A stretch of DNA of 64,000 nt from Pseudoroseicyclus_A sp041714655 (GTDB lineage Bacteria; Pseudomonadota; Alphaproteobacteria; Rhodobacterales; Rhodobacteraceae), in NCBI RefSeq assembly GCF_041714655.1, contig NZ_CP168219.1:2852001-2916000 (forward strand). The letters are read 5' to 3'. The notes beneath the pieces were generated by a model. The model was not told where the DNA came from and searched no databases. It saw only the letters and a list, made by a program, of their open reading frames with translations. Of the stretch, positions 16,996-25,254 are shown piece by piece; position 1 is the first letter of the stretch, and every line of letters starts with the position of its first letter. Both the position numbers and the translations under genes were made by a program.

Positions 16996-17787
16996 TGTGG
17001 TCCTCCCTTGATAAGGCGGCGCCCTGCCGGTCCGAAGGCCCCGGCGCGCCGGCTTAGTGACGGGGGACGCGCATTGCCCCGGGCACCCGGAGCAGGCGGG
17101 CGCGGCCCCTCCCGGACCGCAGCCCTGCCTGCTCCGCCTCCTCGATACCGCGGGCTGCGCGCCCCCTCGCGCCGGAGCAAACCGCCTGCGGGCAGGAGGG
17201 TCAAGAAAATTCCGCATCGCGAAATTCGTTCCTTAGTGTGAAATTTTGTGCGGCGGGGCGATTTCTGTGAGGAAATGCCTGCCCTTTCCGCCCCGAAGGC
17301 AGCATCCCGCCGAGCGGAGCGGCGCGCCAGGAAAAAGATCCGCAGCGATCCAATTGCCGTGCATTTTCCCTCCGACGGCCCCTGATTCTCTCCCGGTGAC
17401 CGGCCGGGGAAGAGATGGCGAAACCTGTCCGCTAATTCAGGACGCTTGCGCGACAGGATAAACCGGTCAATAAATTTCTTGATGGTGAAAGTGATTCCTC
17501 ATGGCAAAAACGCCGGCTGTCGCGTATGCGGAAGGGAGGCGGCCCCCAGCGGGCCAAATCCGGCCACCGGCGGCCTCGGGCGACACGCCGCCCGCGCACC
17601 GGCCTGAGGTGCCGCCAGACTGCATGTGATGGCAGGGCCAGGGCCGGAGCCCGCCGCCCCGCCATCGACGAAGACCGCCAGCGGCTCGAGGAGGGGCCAA
17701 AGGCGGGCAAGGTCGCCCGGAGCGGCCGCCACAGGCGCGTTGCGGCGCCGCGACGAGAGCAAGACCGCAACACCAAGGGAGGAAACC
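16996..17787. other. Long divergent intergenic region between the hydrolase and TAXI genes
   Basis: These 792 bases hold no gene I can support. The part at 17200-17270 is AT-rich and includes the box at 17210-17224 and a second loose inverted repeat, ATTTCTGTGAGGAAAT (17261-17276). The part at 17460-17500 is again AT-rich (AAATTTCTT at 17472-17480). Both probably belong to divergent promoters. The rest is GC-rich without clear structure. Confidence 0.4.
17210..17224. promoter_or_regulatory. Candidate IclR-type operator upstream of the secreted hydrolase
   Basis: TTCCGC-ATC-GCGAAA is an inverted repeat of two six-base arms with one mismatch. It lies 215 bases before the hydrolase start. The same design with perfect arms (TTTCGC-TAA-GCGAAA) occurs at 26822-26836 before the tannase gene. 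Inverted repeats of this size are typical for IclR-family regulators, two of which are encoded nearby. Confidence 0.45.
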
Positions 17788-18744
17788 ATGACCACGACAC
17801 GATTCATCCGCCATCTCGCCGGGCTCGCCGCCCTGGCCGGGGTCGCGGCGCCCGCGCTCGCCCAGGATGTCGACATCGGCACGATGGGCCAGGGCACGCT
17901 CAGCTATTCGACGGGCTCCGCCGTCGCGCAGGTGCTGCAGGCCGAAGGCGGCTTCAACGCCCGCGTGCAACCGAACTCCGGCGAGACGACGATCATGCCG
18001 CTCGTCAACACGGGCGAGCTCGATCTCGGCATCGCCTCGGTCGGCGAGGTCGCCAATGCCATCGAGGGCACCGGCGTCTTCGAGGGCCGGGCCCAGGGCG
18101 ACATGCTGGCGCTCGCGGCGCTCTTCCCGCTCAAGGTGGCGATCTTCGCCCGGGCCGACAGCGGCATCGAGACCATGCAGGATCTCGCCGGCCACAGCCT
18201 GACGACGGATTTCTCGGCGATGGGCGTCATCAACGACATCCTCATCGCCTCGCTCGCCAATGCCGGGCTGACGCTCGACGACATCGACCCGGTCGCCGTG
18301 CCGAACGTCGTGCGCGGCGCCGATGACTTCATCGCCGGCCGGGCGGATGCGTTCTTCTTCGGCATCGGCTCCGCCAAGGTGCTGGAGGCCGATGCCTCGG
18401 TCGGCGGCGTCACCATGCTGCCGCTCGACGACAGCGAAGAGGCCGTGGCGCGGATGCAGGAGGTCTTCCCCGAGGGCTATCTCTCCGAGCAGGTCGTCCT
18501 GCCGAACACGCCGGGCTTCGACGCGCCGATGATGGTCATGACCTATGACAACATCCTGCTCGTCAATTCGGCAGTGCCGGACGAGGTGGTGGCCGAGATG
18601 GCGCGGGTCCTCGCAGAGAACAAGGAGGCGCTGGTCGCCAACTTCCCGCCCTTCGGCGGGCTGGTGGTCGAGGATCTCTACAAGGATCTGCCGATCCCCT
18701 ATCACCCCGGCGCCATCGCCTTCTACGAAGAGGCCGGGCTCTAG
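17788..18744 (+). CDS. TAXI-family TRAP transporter substrate-binding protein
   Basis: A 318-residue periplasmic protein. The signal peptide MTTTRFIRHLAGLAALAGVA ends at ALA-QDV. The mature sequence has the TAXI pattern IGTMGQGTLSYSTGSAVAQVLQ, an initial phosphate-loop-like glycine/serine region, and SLTTDFSAMGVINDILIASLANAGLTLDDI in the middle. ATG at 17788 follows AAGGGAGGAAACC. TAXI proteins bind small organic acids, often dicarboxylates or aromatic acids, and hand them to a fused membrane protein, which is the next gene. Phenolic acids released by the secreted hydrolases are plausible ligands (inference). Confidence 0.9.
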   Translation: MTTTRFIRHLAGLAALAGVAAPALAQDVDIGTMGQGTLSYSTGSAVAQVLQAEGGFNARVQPNSGETTIMPLVNTGELDLGIASVGEVANAIEGTGVFEGRAQGDMLALAALFPLKVAIFARADSGIETMQDLAGHSLTTDFSAMGVINDILIASLANAGLTLDDIDPVAVPNVVRGADDFIAGRADAFFFGIGSAKVLEADASVGGVTMLPLDDSEEAVARMQEVFPEGYLSEQVVLPNTPGFDAPMMVMTYDNILLVNSAVPDEVVAEMARVLAENKEALVANFPPFGGLVVEDLYKDLPIPYHPGAIAFYEEAGL

Positions 18745-18751
18745 CCCCAAG

Positions 18752-18779
18752 GCGGCGCGCTCCACACCGGGCGCGCCGC
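18752..18779 (+). other. Intercistronic hairpin between TAXI binding protein and permease
   Basis: GCGGCGCGC (18752-18760) and GCGCGCCGC (18771-18779) form a perfect 9-bp stem with a 10-base loop, eight bases after the stop codon. No U run follows. As at 3906-3934, it sits after a binding-protein gene and before membrane genes, so it probably tunes the expression ratio instead of ending transcription. Confidence 0.5.
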
Positions 18780-18959
18780 TCTCCATTTCACCCCACGGCA
18801 TCCCGCCCCCGGCGGCGGCCCTCGGCCGCTCCCCCCGGGGAAGGGCCAACGCCCACCGCTGACGCGCCCGCCCCGGGCCGCCCCCTCCCCCCGTCCCGAC
18901 CGGACGGAGGCCGGGGGAGAGCCGGGCGACGCCCCCGCCTTGCCCGACGACCTGCCGCC

Positions 18960-20984
18960 ATGAGGCCCGCCTTGACCGATCCTTCAGTCCAGCCCCCCGC
19001 AGCCCAGACGGAAGACGACATCGCCGCCGGCGCGGCGCTGATGGTTCCGGCGCCGACGCCGGGGCGGGGGCCGCTCGGCGTGATCCGCTCGATCCTCGCC
19101 GTCCTCGCCATCGCGGGCCCGGTGGTCTGGGTGCTCGACCTGCCCCGGCAGCTCTTCCACCTCGCGCCCTATACCGAACAGCTCCTTGCCTATGAGCTGG
19201 CGGTGATCCTGCCGATGCTCTTCCTTACCTTCGACATCCGCGGCCGGCGGAGCCAGGACGTGCGCTGGCACGACCTGATCCTCGCCGCCGTCGGCTGCGT
19301 CGCGCCGGCCTGGCTGGCCTGGGAATATCCGCGGCTCGTCAACGATCTCGTCTTCCTGCCGCGCGAGGGCGTCATCATCGCCGCGCTTCTCGTCGCCATC
19401 TCGGTGGAGGGCGTGCGGCGGGCCATCGGGCTGACGCTGGCGCTGGTCGTCCTTGGCCTCATCGCCTTCGGCTTCTGGGGCTACCTGCTGCCGGCGCCCT
19501 ACAATTCGCGCGAGATGTCCTTCGCGCGGCTCGTGGTCTATCTCGGCATCGACACCAACGCGCTCCTCGGCATCTCGCTGCAGGTGGGCGTGGTGGTGAT
19601 CGTGCCCTTCATCCTTCTCGGCAAGTTCCTCGCCGCCTTCGGAGGGTCGGACTTCTTCTCGGCCCTCGCCGTCGCCGCCATGGGGCGGTTCCGCGGCGGA
19701 CCGGGCAAGATCGCCGTCTTCGGCTCCTCGCTCATGGGCTCGATCTCGGGCTCGGCGGTGGCGAATGTGGCGGGCACCGGGGTCGTGACCATCCCCCTGA
19801 TGAAGCGCGCCGGCTTCCCCGCCCATGTGGCCGCCGGCATCGAGAGCGTCGCCTCGACCGGCGGGCAGCTCATGCCGCCGGTGATCGGCGCCGCGGCCTT
19901 CCTCATGGCCGAGTTCCTCGTCCTGCCCTATTCGACCGTGATGATCGCGGCGCTGCTGCCGATCCTGCTCTACTACGCCGCCATCTTCACGCTGGTGGAC
20001 CTCTATGCCGCCAAGAAGGGCCTGGCCGGCGTGCCCCGCGCCGAGATCCCGGCGCTCTGGCCGGAGTTCCGCCAGGGCTGGCACTTCCTTCTGCCCTTCG
20101 TGGTCTTCCTCGTCGGCATGTTCTCCTTCCGGCTCCAGCCCGAGCTGGCGGCGCTCTGGGCGGTGGGGACGCTCTTCGTCACCAGCTTCGTCTTCGGCTA
20201 TCACGGCCGCCGCCCGACGCTGAAGACCATCTGGGCCGCGATCTACGACGCCGGCGAGAGCGTGGTGGAGATCGTGATCGTCACCGCCGCCGCCGGGCTG
20301 GTGATCGGGGTGCTCAACCTCTCGGGCATCGCCTTCACGCTGGCGGGGCAGCTTCTGTCGATCGCCGGGGGCAACGTGCTGATCCTGCTGATCTTCGCCG
20401 GCATCTCGTCGATCATCCTCGGCATGGGGATGCCGACGGTCTCGGTCTACATCCTCCTCGCCGCGCTGATCGCGCCCGCCATCATCCAGGCGGGGGTGGA
20501 GCCCATCGCCGCCCATATGTTCGTGCTCTACTTCGGGCTCATGTCGATGGTGACGCCGCCCATCGCGGTGGCGAGCTTCGCAGCCGCCAACCTGGCGAAG
20601 GCGGGGCCATGGGCCACGAGCTTCTCGGCGATGTGGTTCGGCTGGACGGCCTATATCATCCCGTTTCTCTTCGTCTTCTCGCCCGCGATGCTGCTGCAGG
20701 GCCCGCTCCTGCCGGCTCTTATCGCGGCGGTGACGGCGCTGGCGGGGATCTTCTTCATCTCGATGGCGGCCGTGGGCTTTGCCCGCGCGCCGATCGGTGC
20801 GGGGCTGCGGCTTCTCTGCCTGATCGCGGGCGCGATGTTGCTGCCCCCCGCAGAGATCGTGCCCGGCGGCTACTGGGTCGTCGGGGCCGGCGCGCTCTTC
20901 GCGCTCGGCCTCGCACTCTGGCTCTTCGTGTTCACCCCGCCGGCGCCGCCGGCCCGGCGGAGGGACCCGATGACCCCGGTCTGA
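18960..20984 (+). CDS. TAXI-type TRAP transporter, fused small and large membrane subunits (DctQM)
   Basis: A 674-residue integral membrane protein with about 16-18 hydrophobic segments, the size of a fused DctQ-DctM. The large-subunit core is evident: FGSSLMGSISGSAVANVAGTG near residue 258, VASTGGQLMPPVIGAAAFLMAEF near 297, and GMGMPTVSVYILLAAL near 490, followed by MSMVTPPIAVASFAAANLA. Transport uses the sodium or proton gradient together with the TAXI binding protein encoded upstream. The gap of 215 bases to that gene contains the hairpin but no other gene. The start ATG at 18960 is preceded by a weak ribosome site only. Confidence 0.93.
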   Translation: MRPALTDPSVQPPAAQTEDDIAAGAALMVPAPTPGRGPLGVIRSILAVLAIAGPVVWVLDLPRQLFHLAPYTEQLLAYELAVILPMLFLTFDIRGRRSQDVRWHDLILAAVGCVAPAWLAWEYPRLVNDLVFLPREGVIIAALLVAISVEGVRRAIGLTLALVVLGLIAFGFWGYLLPAPYNSREMSFARLVVYLGIDTNALLGISLQVGVVVIVPFILLGKFLAAFGGSDFFSALAVAAMGRFRGGPGKIAVFGSSLMGSISGSAVANVAGTGVVTIPLMKRAGFPAHVAAGIESVASTGGQLMPPVIGAAAFLMAEFLVLPYSTVMIAALLPILLYYAAIFTLVDLYAAKKGLAGVPRAEIPALWPEFRQGWHFLLPFVVFLVGMFSFRLQPELAALWAVGTLFVTSFVFGYHGRRPTLKTIWAAIYDAGESVVEIVIVTAAAGLVIGVLNLSGIAFTLAGQLLSIAGGNVLILLIFAGISSIILGMGMPTVSVYILLAALIAPAIIQAGVEPIAAHMFVLYFGLMSMVTPPIAVASFAAANLAKAGPWATSFSAMWFGWTAYIIPFLFVFSPAMLLQGPLLPALIAAVTALAGIFFISMAAVGFARAPIGAGLRLLCLIAGAMLLPPAEIVPGGYWVVGAGALFALGLALWLFVFTPPAPPARRRDPMTPV

Positions 20985-21084
20985 CCCGGGGCAAGGACGC
21001 CGGCTCGCGGTGGAGGCGCGGGCCAGCGGATCAAAGACCTGCCGGACGAACGGCGGGCACGACACCCAAAGGAGGAGAAAACCA

Positions 21085-22410
21085 ATGAGACCAACACGTC
21101 ACTGCATGACTGCCCTGGCGCTCGTCGCCCTGGCGGGGCCTGCCCTCGCCCAGGACGAGGCCGAAAGCGTCGGCCGCGGCTGGCCCGTGATCGACACCGA
21201 GGCGGTCATCCTGACCGGCCCGGAGGGGCGCGGCCCCGAAGACGGCTCGCCGCCCGAGGGCATCGAGCCGCTCGAGGTCGACATGTTCACCACGAGCGAT
21301 TTCTATGCCGACCAGGAGCTCTGGACGGACAAGCGCTACTTCCGCTGCAACGTCCCGCGCCAGCTGACGGATATCAACACGACGCTCAATCCCAACCAGG
21401 ACGGCGGCACGATGGCGCGCATCGGGGCGAACCCGCCGGCGAGCGCCGAATGGGGCAATTGCGACGAGGATTATCCGCGCGAGGCCATCGTCAGCCCCTA
21501 TCCCTTCGAGACGGCCCAGGAGCATTACGAGGCGCTCCTCGCCGAGACCGAGGCGAACGGCGGGCCGACCGTCTATTCGCGCGAAAACCCGCCCCCCGCC
21601 TGGGACGGCACCTATGCGCGCAACAACGAGGGCTATCCGCAGTGGAACTTCGGCCGCATCACCCAGATGCCGACCTATCTGTCGCTGCTGACGCCGGAGT
21701 ACCAGGTCCATGCCGTCCAGCAGAACTACCATGAATCGGTCTCCAACGCCCCGCAATGGCCGGCCCAGTACTGCTGGCCGGAGGGCTTCATGCGCTGGTT
21801 CTCCGAATTCGCGACCCGCGATTATCACCTGATGATGACGCCGGAGATCGTGCAGTGGCAGGCCGGCGTCGCCGACAACCTCGAGAAGCAGATCTTCATC
21901 GGCCGTGACTTCAACATGGACGGCGGCGTGCCGCGGCTCGGCTCGGAAGTGCCGCGCTGGTACGGCGAGAGCGTCGGCTTCTGGGACGGCGAGGCCCTCA
22001 TCAGCTGGACGTCCAACGTCCAGGGCTGGATGCAGCACACGATGTGGGAATTCTCCAACGAGATGCAGACGGTGGAGATCTACACGCCGCGCCACGCCGA
22101 GGACGGCACCTTCCTCGGGCTGACCCACGAGGCGGTGCTCTACGATCCGCTGGCCCTGGTCGAGCCGGTCCGCGTCGTGCGGAACTTCGACTATCAGGGC
22201 GGCAATCTCGAGACGGACCCCTACGTCTTCATCGAGTGCCTGCAGACCATCTACCCGAACGAGGGCCGCGCCCAGCAGACCCCGCCGGGCACCGTCATCG
22301 AATTCCGGGTGCCGGACTGGTTCAACCGCCCCTGGGCGGACCGCTGGACCCGCTACTTCGAAGAGGGGATGGAGCCGCCGGAAGCCGAGAGCCTCTTCGG
22401 CTTCGACTGA
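21085..22410 (+). CDS. Secreted tryptophan-rich protein of unknown function
   Basis: A 441-residue protein with a signal peptide (MRPTRHCMTALALVALAGPA, cleaved after ALA). ATG at 21085 follows AAAGGAGGAGAAAACC, one of the best ribosome sites in the window. The mature part is acidic and very rich in Trp and Tyr. It contains IFIGRDFNMDGGVPRLGSEV and GESVGFWDGEALISWTSNVQ, which recall secreted proteins with a RWxGDTLVVDT-type repeat, but I cannot name a family firmly. It follows the TRAP permease by 100 bases on the same strand. A role in binding or processing the transported phenolic compound is possible. Confidence 0.65.
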   Translation: MRPTRHCMTALALVALAGPALAQDEAESVGRGWPVIDTEAVILTGPEGRGPEDGSPPEGIEPLEVDMFTTSDFYADQELWTDKRYFRCNVPRQLTDINTTLNPNQDGGTMARIGANPPASAEWGNCDEDYPREAIVSPYPFETAQEHYEALLAETEANGGPTVYSRENPPPAWDGTYARNNEGYPQWNFGRITQMPTYLSLLTPEYQVHAVQQNYHESVSNAPQWPAQYCWPEGFMRWFSEFATRDYHLMMTPEIVQWQAGVADNLEKQIFIGRDFNMDGGVPRLGSEVPRWYGESVGFWDGEALISWTSNVQGWMQHTMWEFSNEMQTVEIYTPRHAEDGTFLGLTHEAVLYDPLALVEPVRVVRNFDYQGGNLETDPYVFIECLQTIYPNEGRAQQTPPGTVIEFRVPDWFNRPWADRWTRYFEEGMEPPEAESLFGFD

Positions 22411-22432
22411 CCGGCCGTCCCCATGATCCTTT

Positions 22433-22462
22433 CCCTGGCGCCGTCTCCCTTCGGCGCCAGGG
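22433..22462. terminator. Bidirectional terminator-like hairpin between convergent genes
   Basis: CCCTGGCGCCG (22433-22443) and CGGCGCCAGGG (22452-22462) form a perfect 11-bp stem with an 8-base loop, between the ends of the secreted protein gene (22410) and the convergent crp-type gene (22525). Neither side has a long U tract. Position and stability still make termination the likeliest role. Confidence 0.5.
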
Positions 22463-22524
22463 GATACCGGAGCGCCCCGCCCCGCCTGTCCAGGGCGCCG
22501 CGCGGCGCTCCGGGCCGTTCTCTC

Positions 22525-23232
22525 TCAGTCCAGAAGCTCCTCGAGCCCGGCTCCGCTCACCTCGCCCATGCGGTAGAGCCCGGCCCGGTCATGGATCGTC
22601 AGCCGGCCGCCCTGCAGGGCGCAGAGTCCGGCCTCGCGCAGATCCTTCAGGACGCGGCTGACATGCACCTGCGAGATGCCGCAGATATCCGACAGGTCCG
22701 CATGGGTCAGCGGCAGGGCGAAGCCCTCCTCCGTCCTGAGCCCGGCGCGCCCGAGACGGTGATCCATCTCGGCGAAGAAATTCGCCATGCCGGCCAGGGC
22801 GCGGAACCGGCCGAGCCGGTAGCTCCAGTAGCGGTGCAGGCCCGCGTCGATCAGCGTCAGCTTCCACAGCGCCTCGGCGAAGGGATAATCGCCCGCCATC
22901 GCGGCGCGGAGCGCGTCATGCGGAAAGCGGGCGATGCGCACGGGGCCGAGGCTTTCCACCTCGTGATCCAGCTTGTCGAGCGGCAGGGCATGCAGATCGA
23001 CGAAATCGCCGGGCACCTGGATCGCCACCATCTGCCGCCGCTCGCGCGGCCCCATGTAGCGGCCCATGAGCCCGTCGAGGAGCAGGATGCTCTCGGTCTG
23101 GGCGTCGCCCTCCTGCGCGAGGCTCTGGCGGCTGCCGATCTCGACGGTGTCGCCCGCGATCTCCGCCAGCTTGGCACGCATCCGCCTTGGCAGCGTGCCC
23201 ACGAGCCCCTTTGCAAGTGTCTCTTCCAGCAT
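22525..23232 (-). CDS. Crp/Fnr-family transcriptional regulator
   Basis: A 235-residue regulator with an N-terminal cyclic-nucleotide-type beta-barrel (LAQEGDAQTESILLLDGLMG) and a C-terminal helix-turn-helix LTHADLSDICGISQVHVSRVLKDL. No Fnr-type cysteine cluster is visible, so it is not an oxygen sensor of the classic kind. ATG at 23232 is preferred because a G-rich ribosome site precedes it; the alternative ATG at 23286 has none. It lies back to back with the diguanylate cyclase gene. The targets are not evident from the sequence. Confidence 0.88.
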   Translation of the reverse strand: MLEETLAKGLVGTLPRRMRAKLAEIAGDTVEIGSRQSLAQEGDAQTESILLLDGLMGRYMGPRERRQMVAIQVPGDFVDLHALPLDKLDHEVESLGPVRIARFPHDALRAAMAGDYPFAEALWKLTLIDAGLHRYWSYRLGRFRALAGMANFFAEMDHRLGRAGLRTEEGFALPLTHADLSDICGISQVHVSRVLKDLREAGLCALQGGRLTIHDRAGLYRMGEVSGAGLEELLD

Positions 23233-23543
23233 GGCCCCCGCCCCCTTCCCGGCTCCGCACTCCAAGAGAGTCACGAATTGCGCCATGATGCCAGTGGCTT
23301 CGGGCGGGGCAGCGGTGCCGGCAGCGGCCGGCCGGCGGCGACCGTGGCAATCTTGCCGCCCCCCTCGGCGCGCCGGGCGGCGGGGGCTCCCCGCTGGGGC
23401 GGCCATCGCCTACCCTGATCGTGACACGAGGCGCCAAGGGGCCGCTTGCCTGCCACAATTCGGCCCGTTAACCTGAATAATCGCTGGTGTGTCCCCGCAA
23501 AAAGGGGCCCCCTATCGAGTGACGGCAACGACCGGCAGAGACC

Positions 23544-25028
23544 ATGGCAAGAGCGCAGATGACCAGTTCCACGCCCGCGGCAATCGATGACCAGGCGTTC
23601 GACATCGCCCCCATCGCCATGTGGCTGGAGGATTATTCCGGCGTCCTCACGCAATTCGACGCCTGGCGCGACGAAGGGGTGAGCGACATCCGCGCGTTCC
23701 TCTCCGGAGATCCCGACCGGGTGAAGGCCTGCTCCGAGCAGATCCGCGTCCTCAGCGTCAATGCCGCGACGCTGTCGCTCTTCGGCGCCGCCGATCAGGA
23801 AGAGCTCGTCGCCAACCTGCCGATCATCTTCCGCGACGAAATGATCCGCACCCATATCGAGGAGCTGGCGCAACTCTGGGATGGCAAGCCCTCCTTCTCC
23901 AGCACCACGACGAATTACACGATCGACGGGCGCCGGCTCGACATCAAGCTGCGCGGCGCCGCCCTGCCCGGCCACGAAGCCACGATGGACAGGGTGCTCG
24001 TCACCACCGAGGACATCACCGACGCCGCCGACGCCCGCCGCAAGGCCGTGCAGAAGGAGCTGGAAGCGACCGGCATCTTCGAGCATTCGCCCGTCTCGCT
24101 CTGGATCGAGGATTTCAGCCGCATCCGGCACCTGCTCGAAGGGCTTCGCCAGCGCGGCATCTCTGACCTGCGCGTCTTCCTCGACGTGCATCCCGAATTC
24201 GTCCGCCAGTGCATGGCCGAGATACGGGTGCTCGACGTCAACCAGGCGACGCTGACGATGTTCGGCGCGCCGGACAAGTCGACGCTGCTGCACAGCCAGC
24301 ACCTGATCTTCCGCGACGACATGGAGAACCACTTCCGCGAGCAGCTCATCGAGCTGTGGCAGGGCAACCTCTTCCACAGCCGCGAGGTGGTGAATTATGC
24401 GCTCGACGGCTCGGAGCGCTTCGTCATCATGCAATTCTCCGTTCTGCCTGGGCATCATGGCAGCTGGAGCCGCGTGCAGGTGGCGCTGACCGACATCACC
24501 GCGCGCAAGAAGGCCGAGGCCTATCTCGAATATCTCGGCAAGCACGACGTGCTGACCGGCCTGCGCAACCGCGCCTATCACATCGAGGCGGTGAACCGGC
24601 TGGAGCGGATGAAGGTCCGCCCCTGCTCGGTGCTGATCGTCGACCTGAACGGCCTCAAGGCCATCAACGATTCGATGGGCCATGACACCGGCGACGGGCT
24701 CTTGCGCCGCCTCGGCGAGGTCCTCAGCGAATCCGCCGGCGAAGAGGGCAGTGCCGCCCGGATCGGCGGCGACGAATTCGCCGTGCTGCTGCCCAATGTC
24801 GGCAAGAGCGCCTCGGCGACCGTGGTCGAGACGATCGAGCGGCTCGTCCATCTCAACAACCAGTATTATTCCCACCAGCCGCGCCTGCAGCTCGCCATCG
24901 GCCATGCCACGGTCAAGGAGGGCGAGACGCTCGACGCCGCCATCCGCCGCGCCGACGAGCGGATGTACGAGCAGAAGCGCGAGTATTACGCCTCGGAAAA
25001 CGACCGCTCGAACAAGAGCGTCGCCTGA
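23544..25028 (+). CDS. Diguanylate cyclase with two PAS-like sensor domains
   Basis: A 494-residue cytoplasmic protein. Two related sensory modules occur at about residues 15-165 and 180-320. They share FEHSPVSLWIEDFS-like and NQATLTMFGAPDK-like segments and LIFRDDM, so they arose by internal duplication. The C-terminal GGDEF domain starts at HDVLTGLRNRAYH near residue 333 and has the active-site motif RIGGDEFAVLL, so it should make c-di-GMP from GTP. No RxxD inhibitory site is seen ahead of GGDEF. There are no membrane segments, so the sensed ligand is probably intracellular. Convergent with the tannase gene. Confidence 0.92.
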   Translation: MARAQMTSSTPAAIDDQAFDIAPIAMWLEDYSGVLTQFDAWRDEGVSDIRAFLSGDPDRVKACSEQIRVLSVNAATLSLFGAADQEELVANLPIIFRDEMIRTHIEELAQLWDGKPSFSSTTTNYTIDGRRLDIKLRGAALPGHEATMDRVLVTTEDITDAADARRKAVQKELEATGIFEHSPVSLWIEDFSRIRHLLEGLRQRGISDLRVFLDVHPEFVRQCMAEIRVLDVNQATLTMFGAPDKSTLLHSQHLIFRDDMENHFREQLIELWQGNLFHSREVVNYALDGSERFVIMQFSVLPGHHGSWSRVQVALTDITARKKAEAYLEYLGKHDVLTGLRNRAYHIEAVNRLERMKVRPCSVLIVDLNGLKAINDSMGHDTGDGLLRRLGEVLSESAGEEGSAARIGGDEFAVLLPNVGKSASATVVETIERLVHLNNQYYSHQPRLQLAIGHATVKEGETLDAAIRRADERMYEQKREYYASENDRSNKSVA

Positions 25029-25117
25029 CCGGCCGGCGCGACCCCGCCCCTCCCCCCGTCTTTGCTCTCCCGAGGCTCCTCGGGGCGGCTGCCGCATTCC
25101 CCGCCTTCTCAAACGAA

Positions 25118-25152
25118 AAGGGCGGCGCCGGATTTCTCCGCGCGCCGCCCTT
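25118..25152 (-). terminator. Rho-independent terminator of the tannase gene
   Basis: AAGGGCGGCGC (25118-25128) and GCGCCGCCCTT (25142-25152) form a perfect 11-bp stem with a 13-base loop. Read on the minus strand it lies about 100 bases past the tannase stop and is followed by TTCGTTTGAG after the CCCTT arm, giving a short U-rich tail. It may also stop readthrough from the convergent diguanylate cyclase gene. Confidence 0.65.
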
Positions 25153-25254
25153 GCGAGGCCCGGGCCACCCCATGCAACCCTCGCCCAAGCAAAGCCTGAC
25201 AGATTCACTCAGGCATGACAAGCCCCTCCGGGCAGCGCATGAGCGTCGCCGCCC

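Noticed and set aside
18984..21065. Minus-strand open frame of 693 codons
   Set aside because: It is the shadow of the TRAP permease; the translation is almost wholly charged and His-rich, as expected opposite membrane helices.
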